Under the pieces are notes generated by a model. That model did not search any database and had not been told where the DNA came from. It saw only the letters and a program-made list of their open reading frames with translations. 56,868 bases of DNA, from NCBI GenBank assembly GCA_017552705.1, contig JAFZOY010000034.1:1-56868 (forward strand), given 5' to 3'. This DNA comes from Bacteroidales bacterium. Lineage in GTDB: Bacteria; Bacteroidota; Bacteroidia; Bacteroidales; UBA1715. Position 1 is the first letter of the stretch. Every line of letters begins with the position of its first letter. This document shows positions 26,422-32,245 of the stretch, piece after piece. The translations under genes were made by a program, and so were the position numbers.

Positions 26422-26462
26422 TGTTAAAAATTTAAGGTTAAAAAAAAATTAGTTTTTTTGGG

Positions 26463-26493
26463 AAAAAAGAGGCTGCTCGTCAAGGGCAGTCTC
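26463..26493 (-). terminator. Terminator/attenuator just after precursor peptide A
   Basis: On the minus strand an 8-bp stem (GAGACTGC/GCAGCCTC, one G-U pair) with a 9-nt loop is followed by TTTTTT. It starts 11 bases after the stop of the 43-aa peptide gene. Placed between precursor genes and enzyme genes, it would give excess precursor transcript with limited read-through. Confidence 0.7.
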
Positions 26494-26504
26494 ATAATTA
26501 ATTA

Positions 26505-26636
26505 CTACACGGTTCTTTCGCAATCTACACATCCATGGTACATAATGTTACCTCTGTCTTGTGCTGGACATCCTGCCGCATAAGAACCGCTTCTTCCATT
26601 TTTTGCAACCAAAGTTGCTTTTTTGTAAGACTTCAT
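26505..26636 (-). CDS. Putative RiPP precursor peptide A (43 aa, three Cys)
   Basis: ATG at 26636, TAG at 26505-26507, too short for most gene callers. The N-terminal half is a basic leader-like stretch beginning MKSYKKATLVAKNG. The C-terminal half begins GSYAAGCPAQ and ends GCVDCERTV, with Cys at 23, 36 and 39. The second peptide gene 80 bases upstream shares MK[ST]YKKAT and a TYAA/SYAA junction, and both have the same 42-nt upstream element. The pattern fits a radical-SAM-modified RiPP: constant leader, variable Cys-containing core. The probable maturase is the PqqD/radical SAM/SPASM protein at 20952-22433. Modification and export are not shown by sequence; no transporter gene is seen in the operon. 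Confidence 0.7.
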   Translation of the reverse strand: MKSYKKATLVAKNGRSGSYAAGCPAQDRGNIMYHGCVDCERTV

Positions 26637-26648
26637 GTTATTAAAGAT

Positions 26649-26690
26649 TTAAATTGTGCCTACTCTTTGAAGGATTTTCGGCATACTCCT
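26649..26690 (-). repeat. Leader element copy A, with 11-codon mini-ORF
   Basis: 42 bases nearly identical to 26843-26884 (5 differences), at the same distance upstream of a precursor gene. It encodes a mini-ORF, MPKILQRVGTI, from the ATG at 26684 to the TAA at 26649, in frame with the precursor and ending 12 nt before its ATG. Confidence 0.6.
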
Positions 26691-26716
26691 ATAATGTAAT
26701 CGAGAATTTAAACAGC

Positions 26717-26830
26717 CTATTTGTGTGGGCCAGAATAGCAAGGCAGTTCGAACAATGGACCGTTGCTTGCAGCATACGTTTTGGTAATAATTTTACCTGT
26801 GATTACCGTTGCTTTTTTGTAAGTTTTCAT
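26717..26830 (-). CDS. Putative RiPP precursor peptide B (37 aa, one Cys)
   Basis: ATG at 26830, TAG at 26717-26719. The leader-like part is MKTYKKATVITGKIITK and the remainder runs from TYAASNGPLF to LPCYSGPHK, with a single Cys at residue 31. It is a clear paralog of peptide A in its leader but its core is different and Cys-poor. This is expected of RiPP precursors that diversify the core while keeping the leader for enzyme recognition. It is the first gene behind the promoter at 26920-26951 and is preceded by leader-element copy B. Confidence 0.65.
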   Translation of the reverse strand: MKTYKKATVITGKIITKTYAASNGPLFELPCYSGPHK

Positions 26831-26842
26831 AATAATTAAGAA

Positions 26843-26884
26843 TTAAATCGCACCTACTCTTTGAAGGATTTTCGGCACACTCCT
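26843..26884 (-). repeat. Leader element copy B, with 11-codon mini-ORF starting GTG
   Basis: Second copy of the 42-nt element. The mini-ORF would read (V/M)PKILQRVGAI from GTG at 26878 to TAA at 26843. Relative to copy A, one change is synonymous, one codon changes Thr to Ala, and the start is GTG in place of ATG. The 12-nt gap to the precursor ATG is the same. Confidence 0.6.
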
Positions 26885-26919
26885 GTAAATTATTATTTTC
26901 ATAATGAAAATATTTCCCA

Positions 26920-26951
26920 CAAATCTAAAACATTTTTGCCAAAATGACAAA
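26920..26951 (-). promoter_or_regulatory. Promoter of the peptide operon
   Basis: On the minus strand TTTG (26948-26951), 20 nt, then TAGATTTG (26920-26927), a full Bacteroidota promoter. It predicts transcription starting near 26913, giving a leader of about 80 nt that contains element copy B. Confidence 0.6.
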
Positions 26952-26960
26952 TATGTCATT
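26943..26960. promoter_or_regulatory. Palindromic operator candidate overlapping the -33 element
   Basis: AATGACA-AATA-TGTCATT, two 7-bp arms around a 4-bp spacer, covers the TTTG at 26948-26951. It lies between the divergent XRE regulator gene and the peptide operon, so binding there by the regulator would block the peptide promoter. Confidence 0.5.
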
Positions 26961-26996
26961 GTGAAATTTTGGATAAAATGTTCAATTTGTGCAACT

Positions 26997-27233
26997 ATGG
27001 TAAAAGGAACTGCACAAATCACGGATGAGGAATTATTGAAACAAATTGCTTGTGGCATCAAGCAAATGCGAGTTTCCCGTGGCATAACGCAAGAAGTTTT
27101 TTATAACGACACTAACATCCACATCGGGAGAATAGAACGTGGCAAGACCAACATTTCCGTAAGCACCCTCAAGGCAATTTGCAACTATTTTCGCATCAAG
27201 CCCTCGGAGTTCTTTTTTTCTATTTCCCTGTAG
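26997..27233 (+). CDS. XRE-family helix-turn-helix regulator, divergent from the peptide operon
   Basis: 78 residues from the ATG at 26997. An upstream in-frame ATG at 26904 would place the promoter and operator inside the gene and adds a sequence without domain character. The body is one XRE/Cro HTH domain: LLKQIACGIKQMRVSRGITQ, then NIHIGRIERGKTNISVSTLKAICNYFRIKPSEFF. The IERGKTNISVSTL helix is typical of the DNA-recognition part. It is transcribed away from precursor B with a palindrome in between, which suggests it controls the operon and perhaps itself. No ligand or partner domain is present. Confidence 0.8.
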   Translation: MVKGTAQITDEELLKQIACGIKQMRVSRGITQEVFYNDTNIHIGRIERGKTNISVSTLKAICNYFRIKPSEFFFSISL

Positions 27234-27329
27234 AATTTCCATATTGCAATAATATAGCGAATTATCAGTAAAACCAAAGACCATTTCGTTCTTTTAGTTC
27301 ATTTTGTTCATTTAGAATATTAAGTTCAT

Positions 27330-27666
27330 CACGGCTCTTTCATTTAAAGATTCCTCATTCCGCTTCGCTTCATTCGGAAGGACGCTCGTTTGGTTAATTG
27401 GGCGGGCAGACAAGTAACATTGTTTTTCCCGTTAATTTGACTGCCCGCCTTTATCATCCTCGAAGGTCGTCATTTCGAGCGATAGCGAGAAATCTGCAAA
27501 TTTATTATACGATGATGGCTCGACTTCGCAGATGAGTGAGAAGATTTTTAGCGAAGATGCGAGTCGACGGCGTTCTTTCGTTTCACTTTCTGTCTGTAGA
27601 CAGAAAGTGAAAGATGATTGAAAATCATCAAAATTCTCGCAGAAAAGGCTAAATGAAAGAACCGTG
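27330..27666. mobile_element. MITE-like element with 17-bp terminal inverted repeats
   Basis: CACGGCTCTTTCATTTA at 27330-27346 is matched, with one mismatch, by its inverse complement at 27650-27666. Inside are a GGCGGGCAG/CTGCCCGCC hairpin (27401-27449), a CGTCATTTCGAGCGATAGCG segment typical of Bacteroidota intergenic repeats, a perfect 14-bp stem TTTCACTTTCTGTC (27581-27612) and a 7-bp stem (27613-27629). There is no ORF. This accounts for most of the 497-base gap 27234-27730. No clear target-site duplication was found. Confidence 0.5.
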
Positions 27667-27685
27667 CGTTAAAATACGTTTTTTA

Positions 27686-27716
27686 TTTGTTTTTTAGAAA
27701 AAATATGCTATTTTTG
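27686..27716 (+). promoter_or_regulatory. Promoter of higBA
   Basis: TTTG (27686-27689), 19 nt, TATTTTTG (27709-27716), an exact Bacteroidota promoter, 14 bases upstream of the higB ATG. Confidence 0.6.
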
Positions 27717-27730
27717 TATAAAATGTAATT

Positions 27731-28027
27731 ATGAGGATAATAGCAAGAAGAACAATATACGAATACATAAAAAATAATCCGCAGTCAAAGGTCGCTTTAG
27801 AAGAATGGACTGAAAAAACAGAAAAAGCGGAATGGGGGCAATTTGCGGACATAAAGAAAACGTTTAATTCTGTGGATTATGTTGGAAACCAACGTTATGT
27901 GTTCAATATAAAAGGGAATAATTATAGATTGGTTGTAGTTGTGAAATTCACACCAAAACTTGTATATATTAGATTTATTGGAACGCATTCAGAATACGAT
28001 AAAATAACCGATATTAAAAACATTTGA
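27731..28027 (+). CDS. higB: HigB-family mRNA interferase toxin
   Basis: 98 residues, the usual size. MRIIARRTIYEYIKNNP, then WGQFADIKKTFNSVDYVGNQRYVFNIKGNNYRLVV, then KLVYIRFIGTHSEYDKI are the hallmarks of the HigB family, whose members have a RelE-like fold and cleave mRNA, usually on the ribosome. The HTH antitoxin gene follows after 3 bases, the toxin-first order characteristic of HigBA. The pair is flanked by inverted repeats (27346-27383 and 28412-28451), suggesting it moved as a cassette. Confidence 0.92.
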   Translation: MRIIARRTIYEYIKNNPQSKVALEEWTEKTEKAEWGQFADIKKTFNSVDYVGNQRYVFNIKGNNYRLVVVVKFTPKLVYIRFIGTHSEYDKITDIKNI

Positions 28028-28030
28028 GTT

Positions 28031-28396
28031 ATGACAAAGATTGAAAATGAAACACAATATGAATGGGCGGTAAACAGAGTGGAGGAACTGCTTCCTCTTG
28101 TGGATGATGATACGCCACAAAATGACCCTAACTACATAGAATTAGTGTTGCTGTCGAATATGGTTGCTGATTACGAGGAGGTGCATTATCCCATAGGAAA
28201 GCCGACAATCATTGACATTCTCAAACTTCGTATGTACGAAATGGGGTTGAACCAGAGCGAGTTAGCAAAACTTCTTGGTGTGAGCCAGTCTCGAATAAGT
28301 GAATATCTCTCGGGCAAAAGCGAACCAACGCTCAAAATTGGTCGTGCCATCTGCCAAAAACTAAATGTTCCTGCCGATATAGTTCTCGGCGTGTAG
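28031..28396 (+). CDS. higA: HigA-family antitoxin
   Basis: 121 residues. The N-terminal part (to about 60) contains an acidic segment, ELLPLVDDDTPQNDPNYIELV, and the C-terminal half is an XRE HTH: LKLRMYEMGLNQSELAKLLGVSQSRISEYLSGKSEPTLKIGRAICQ. In HigBA systems the antitoxin binds the toxin and also represses the promoter. Here the promoter at 27686-27716 would be the target. Confidence 0.92.
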   Translation: MTKIENETQYEWAVNRVEELLPLVDDDTPQNDPNYIELVLLSNMVADYEEVHYPIGKPTIIDILKLRMYEMGLNQSELAKLLGVSQSRISEYLSGKSEPTLKIGRAICQKLNVPADIVLGV

Positions 28397-28411
28397 TATT
28401 TCCACGTATCA

Positions 28412-28451
28412 GTCCTTCCGAACCTGAACGAAGTGAAGGCGAGGAATCTTT
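28412..28451. repeat. Inverted copy of a repeat flanking higBA
   Basis: GTCCTTCCGAA at the left end and AGGAATCTTT at the right end are the inverse complements of the ends of 27346-27383 (AAAGATTCCT ... TTCGGAAGGAC). The centres differ but keep a GAAGTGAAGGCG/CGCTTCGCTTC-like similarity. The toxin-antitoxin genes lie between the two copies. Confidence 0.5.
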
Positions 28452-28523
28452 ATACAATATAACCAACTACAATTCAACTGATTATAATTTATTGAGATTC
28501 TCTTGCAGTTTTGAAAAATCTTG

Positions 28524-28531
28524 TATATTTG
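28524..28531 (+). promoter_or_regulatory. Promoter -7 element ahead of the 22-bp repeats
   Basis: TATATTTG matches TAnnTTTG; a CTTG lies 18 nt upstream as a possible -33 element. Transcription would begin near 28538, right at the first of the four 22-bp repeats. Confidence 0.4.
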
Positions 28532-28538
28532 CAATGAG

Positions 28539-28626
28539 ATTTGAACATTTTGTAGTAAAGATTTGAACATTTTGTAATGCTAATTTGAACATTTTGCGTT
28601 ATAATTTTGAACATTCTGATTCGCAT
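28539..28626 (+). repeat. Four direct repeats of exactly 22 bp upstream of the AAA ATPase gene
   Basis: Starts at 28539, 28561, 28583 and 28605. The first 14 bases are conserved (ATTTGAACATTTTG in units 1-3, TTTTGAACATTCTG in unit 4) and the remaining 8 vary. The array ends 18 bases before the ATG at 28645. Confidence 0.8.
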
Positions 28627-28644
28627 TTTTAGTAGAATATTGTT

Positions 28645-29838
28645 ATGGCAGAGTATCGTAGAACACAGTATAAGGAGATAGAACAACGTCTGACGGAACC
28701 TCGTGGTTTCATACAAGTAATTGTTGGTCCTCGGCAGGTCGGGAAATCAACAATCGTGAACCAAGTAATGCAAGACATTGCAGTTCATACCTATTCATAC
28801 AACGCCGATGGCATTGAAGCAAAGGATTCGGAATGGATTCATAGGACATGGGAGTCGGTTCGCTTGCAAATGAGGATGGAAAATCAGTCGGAGGCAATTC
28901 TTGTCATTGATGAAATCCAGAAATTAGAGAACTGGAGCGAAGTGGTAAAAAAAGAGTGGGACGATGACACAAAAAACAAGTTGAACTTGAAAGTTGTTTT
29001 GTTAGGTTCTTCGCGCTTATTGATTCGGAAGGGATTGACAGAATCCTTGGCGGGGCGTTTTGAATTGATTCGCATGGGGCATTGGACGTACAAAGAGATG
29101 CACGATGCGTTTGGTTATAGTCTTGAAGACTGGATTTATTTTGGTGGCTACCCCGGAGCGGCACGTTTCAAAGAGAATCTTCTGAGATGGAAAAAATATA
29201 TTAAAGATTCGCTCGTTTCGCCTGCCATAGAGAAGGATGTGATTATGACGTCGAACATATACAAACCAGTACTTATGAGGCAATTGTTTGATTTGGGCTG
29301 TTCCTATTCGGGCGAAATGCTTTCTCTTACCAAACTGTTAGGACAACTTCAGGATGCGGGGAATGTTACGACTTTGGCGTCATATATTGTGATTTTGAAT
29401 CAATGTAATTTATTGGCAGGATTGCAGAAATATGCGAACGATGATGCACGAAAATATCAATCAGTACCCAAATTTGTGGTATATAACAACGCTTTGCTAA
29501 CGGCATATAGAGGGAAAAACTTCGAAAAAGACCGTGTTGATTTGGAAGTTTGGGGACGCTGGGTAGAATCGGCTGTTGGTGGATATCTTTTGACACAATC
29601 CGAGGATTTGGGGTGCAAAATTTTTTATTGGCGAGAGCGGAATGAGGAGGTGGATTTCATACTTCAATATCAAGGGGAAACCGTCGCATTAGAAGTCAAA
29701 AGTGGTCGTAGAGGCTACAATTCGGGATTGAACACCTTTGAAAAAAGATTTGCTCCCAAACATGCATATATTGTTGGAACAAACGGCATACCGCTTGAAA
29801 TGTTCTTTCAAATGAATCTTTTGGATTTGTTTGAATAG
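28645..29838 (+). CDS. AAA-type ATPase with DUF4143 domain
   Basis: 397 residues. Walker A is GPRQVGKST (about residues 28-36) and Walker B is ILVIDEIQK. LGSSRLLIRKGLTESLAGRFELIRM contains the sensor and arginine-finger region. The C-terminal DUF4143 part has a PD-(D/E)xK-like EVDFILQYQGETVALEVKSG motif. Such ATPases are common in bacteria and archaea, often near mobile genes, but their role is not settled. It stands alone in an accessory region behind the 22-bp repeats, which are candidates for its own operator. Confidence 0.92.
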   Translation: MAEYRRTQYKEIEQRLTEPRGFIQVIVGPRQVGKSTIVNQVMQDIAVHTYSYNADGIEAKDSEWIHRTWESVRLQMRMENQSEAILVIDEIQKLENWSEVVKKEWDDDTKNKLNLKVVLLGSSRLLIRKGLTESLAGRFELIRMGHWTYKEMHDAFGYSLEDWIYFGGYPGAARFKENLLRWKKYIKDSLVSPAIEKDVIMTSNIYKPVLMRQLFDLGCSYSGEMLSLTKLLGQLQDAGNVTTLASYIVILNQCNLLAGLQKYANDDARKYQSVPKFVVYNNALLTAYRGKNFEKDRVDLEVWGRWVESAVGGYLLTQSEDLGCKIFYWRERNEEVDFILQYQGETVALEVKSGRRGYNSGLNTFEKRFAPKHAYIVGTNGIPLEMFFQMNLLDLFE

Positions 29839-29907
29839 GAAATAGAATAAGGTGTAAATCACAATAATCAAATTCCCTTTTTTGTGAAATATGTTTCGCA
29901 AACATTT

Positions 29908-29915
29908 TATTTTTG
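29908..29915 (+). promoter_or_regulatory. Promoter -7 element of the kinase gene
   Basis: TATTTTTG, 24 bases upstream of the ATG at 29940. The nearest TTTG is 23 nt further upstream, longer than ideal. Confidence 0.35.
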
Positions 29916-29939
29916 TGAAAAGAATATCGTACTCTTTTT

Positions 29940-31454
29940 ATGGAAATCAGTTCTGAATTTGAAAACGAAAAAATAGTGTCTCCATCGGCTGACGAGATTG
30001 TGCTCTATACCTCGAAGAACACTGTCGTCAAGAAATTCAGGACGTTCGGGAAATGGCAGGTTTCAAAGGAAATTGCCCCCGAATTTGCGTTCGATGCCAA
30101 ACATCGCCAGTCGCTTAATCAGGAATTTGAAATCGGCTATCAGCTCGACCATCCGAACATTGTACGTTATATTGACAAAAAAGAAGACGAGAATGGTGTT
30201 CCACGTTTGGTGATGGAGTATATTGACGGTTTTACCTTGCGTGAAGTGATTGATGGTAAAATGTCTGTTTCACAACGGGAATTTGACTCGATTTTTTCTT
30301 CTATCTTGTCGGCTTTGGCATATTTGCATCGGCAACAAATTTATCACCTTGACGTTAAGCCCGAGAATATTATCGTCACGCACAAGGAACGTATAGCAAA
30401 ACTAATTGACTTTGGTTTTGCTATCTCTGGAAGCGATGAGAGAACCTTAGGAACGTCGAAAAAATATGTGGCTCCCGAATTTTCGGAACGAACCGACGAT
30501 ATTTCTGGCAAAACCGATATGTATGCGTTTGCCAAAACAATGCAGGAATTTGCCGAGGCAAAAAAACTTTCGCTCTCGAAAGGGCAACGTCAAATTATAA
30601 AGTCGGCGTTAGAGGAAAATGCAAACGCACGAATCACCGCCGATGAAGCGTTGACATTATTGCAGAAACCACAACGAAAAGGTTGGTTTATTGTGATTCT
30701 ATTTGTCGTGCTTGCCATTGTTGGATTCGTGTTATTTATGCTTCGTAAAGAAGGAAAAAACGAAACGCCGCAGATTACTCACGATACGGTTATTGTTGAG
30801 AAACAACAAATTTCTGACTCTGCTGTAAGTACAATTGTTCCGTCTGTCAAACAACAAACAAAACAAATTGTTCGTAAAACGGAAGTGTTATCCGAAAATA
30901 CAGTTTCTCCAAAACAATCTGTTGATACACAAAGTGATATTGTAGAAGAAATTGAGGAGGTGGAGTTTATTAAGCCACAATCGTCTGAAAATGATAATTC
31001 ATTTTACGCGAAACAGATTCCTTATTCAAAACCAAATCTGGCAGATGTAAAATACAATGCGGAAGATTCACTATATATTTTAGTTAAGGAACAGGAGTTC
31101 CAGGTACATAAAAGAAGACTTGAGAAGAAAAGCATAGACTTGTTAGAGAGATACGCTAAATCCGATGAAAGAACTACAAAACAATATCAAAAAATGTGGG
31201 CGGATGAATATAATAATATCAACGGAAATCGTATGGAACTTCAACGTCTTGCTGATGAATTGGATGACGTTTTGGCGGAACTTGAGGAAGACTATACTGA
31301 GAAAAATAAAATGCTGATGGATTCTCTAAAAATATATCAGAAACGACGGAACGATGCTATAAAAATGCACCTGAAACCCCATTATGATAGTGGCGATATG
31401 GATACGTACAATTATTACAGTCACGATTTCTTGGAAAAAATAACAAAGAAATAA
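29940..31454 (+). CDS. Membrane Ser/Thr protein kinase (eukaryote-like)
   Basis: 504 residues. The kinase domain covers about 20-245: K43 in VSKEI is the probable ATP-anchoring lysine, YHLDVKPEN holds the catalytic D138 with K140 and N143, IDFG gives the metal-binding D157, and VAPE lies at 177-180. The catalytic loop reads HLD instead of HRD, so it is a non-RD kinase. The glycine loop is poorly conserved. One membrane helix (249-268) leads to an extracytoplasmic Ser/Thr- and Lys-rich stretch and then a charged coiled coil (about 350-480). A sensor or scaffold role for the outer part is likely. The small regulator-like gene downstream could be linked. Confidence 0.88.
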   Translation: MEISSEFENEKIVSPSADEIVLYTSKNTVVKKFRTFGKWQVSKEIAPEFAFDAKHRQSLNQEFEIGYQLDHPNIVRYIDKKEDENGVPRLVMEYIDGFTLREVIDGKMSVSQREFDSIFSSILSALAYLHRQQIYHLDVKPENIIVTHKERIAKLIDFGFAISGSDERTLGTSKKYVAPEFSERTDDISGKTDMYAFAKTMQEFAEAKKLSLSKGQRQIIKSALEENANARITADEALTLLQKPQRKGWFIVILFVVLAIVGFVLFMLRKEGKNETPQITHDTVIVEKQQISDSAVSTIVPSVKQQTKQIVRKTEVLSENTVSPKQSVDTQSDIVEEIEEVEFIKPQSSENDNSFYAKQIPYSKPNLADVKYNAEDSLYILVKEQEFQVHKRRLEKKSIDLLERYAKSDERTTKQYQKMWADEYNNINGNRMELQRLADELDDVLAELEEDYTEKNKMLMDSLKIYQKRRNDAIKMHLKPHYDSGDMDTYNYYSHDFLEKITKK

Positions 31455-31529
31455 ATTTGAATGAAATTTTCATTCAATTCATTCATTCCGTTCATTTCGT
31501 TCATTTCAAAATGTAGGAAAATAAATTTC

Positions 31530-31537
31530 TATCTTTG
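31530..31537 (+). promoter_or_regulatory. Promoter -7 element before the gene at 31558
   Basis: TATCTTTG, 20 bases before the ATG at 31558. It argues against the GTG start at 31537, which overlaps it. The region just upstream (31461-31507) is a run of TTCATT-like repeats. Confidence 0.45.
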
Positions 31538-31557
31538 TGGAGAAAAATCAAAATTGT

Positions 31558-32106
31558 ATGGTTTCAAAACACATAAAAGCGGAGATAGAACAGAAACTTG
31601 GTCGTGAAATTCGTTATCCTCTCGACTGCGAGGCGTTGGCAATAGATATTTTTAAACAATGTGGCGAAACTATAAGCGCCTCGACGCTCAAACGTTTTTT
31701 CGGTTTTGTGCCCAACACCGAGCCTCGAATGTACACGCTTGACGTGCTGTCACATTATCTTGGCTACAAAAATTGGGACGAATATCTTGACTCGCTTACC
31801 AACAAGAGTGAGAGTAGTGAATTTGTTAATATTGAGGAACTTACCATTCATACGTTAACCATTGGTGACCGCTATGAATTTTGCTACGAACCGATGAGAA
31901 AAGTTACGATTGAATATCTCGGAAATATGCAATGCAAGGTGCTGGAATCAATCAATGCGAAACTGAAAGAAAACGATGTGATTACTCTCTCAACCATCAC
32001 CCGCGACTATCCGTTGCTCATTTCGTCGGTTGTCCGCAACGGCGTTTCAATTGGCGCATTGACGGTAGGGAAGGTGAGCGGAATCACTGCGATACAAAAA
32101 GTGTAA
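31558..32106 (+). CDS. Putative regulator with HTH-like N-terminal domain
   Basis: 182 residues. The N-terminal 80 residues (ETISASTLKRFFGFV, MYTLDVLSHYLGYKNWDEYL) match a helical domain frequently seen at the start of Bacteroidota proteins; I recognise it only as HTH-like and cannot name it. The C-terminal 95 residues form a beta-rich domain (HTLTIGDRYEFCYEPMRKVTIEYLGNM, NDVITLSTITRDYPLLISSV). No membrane segment. A DNA- or ligand-binding role is plausible. It lies 103 bases after the kinase and has its own -7 element. Confidence 0.65.
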   Translation: MVSKHIKAEIEQKLGREIRYPLDCEALAIDIFKQCGETISASTLKRFFGFVPNTEPRMYTLDVLSHYLGYKNWDEYLDSLTNKSESSEFVNIEELTIHTLTIGDRYEFCYEPMRKVTIEYLGNMQCKVLESINAKLKENDVITLSTITRDYPLLISSVVRNGVSIGALTVGKVSGITAIQKV

Positions 32107-32245
32107 GGAATAAAAATTGCTACTACTCATTTTTCTACAAAACCAACCATCTGCTGATTTTGACAGCAAAAATCTATAATACAAAAATCTTGTTGTACAC
32201 ATTCACCAAATTTACTATATTAGCCGTGTTTTTTATATAGTATTC

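Noticed and set aside
26654..26839. 61-codon plus-strand ORF across the precursor B region
   Set aside because: It is antisense to precursor B and its leader, which have a paralog and a matching promoter; the plus-strand ORF has neither.
26904..26996. N-terminal extension of the XRE regulator from the ATG at 26904
   Set aside because: It would put the palindrome and the divergent promoter inside the gene, and the added residues have no domain character.
28539..28626. CRISPR array
   Set aside because: The repeat core is only 14 bases with 8-base variable parts, and no cas genes are present.
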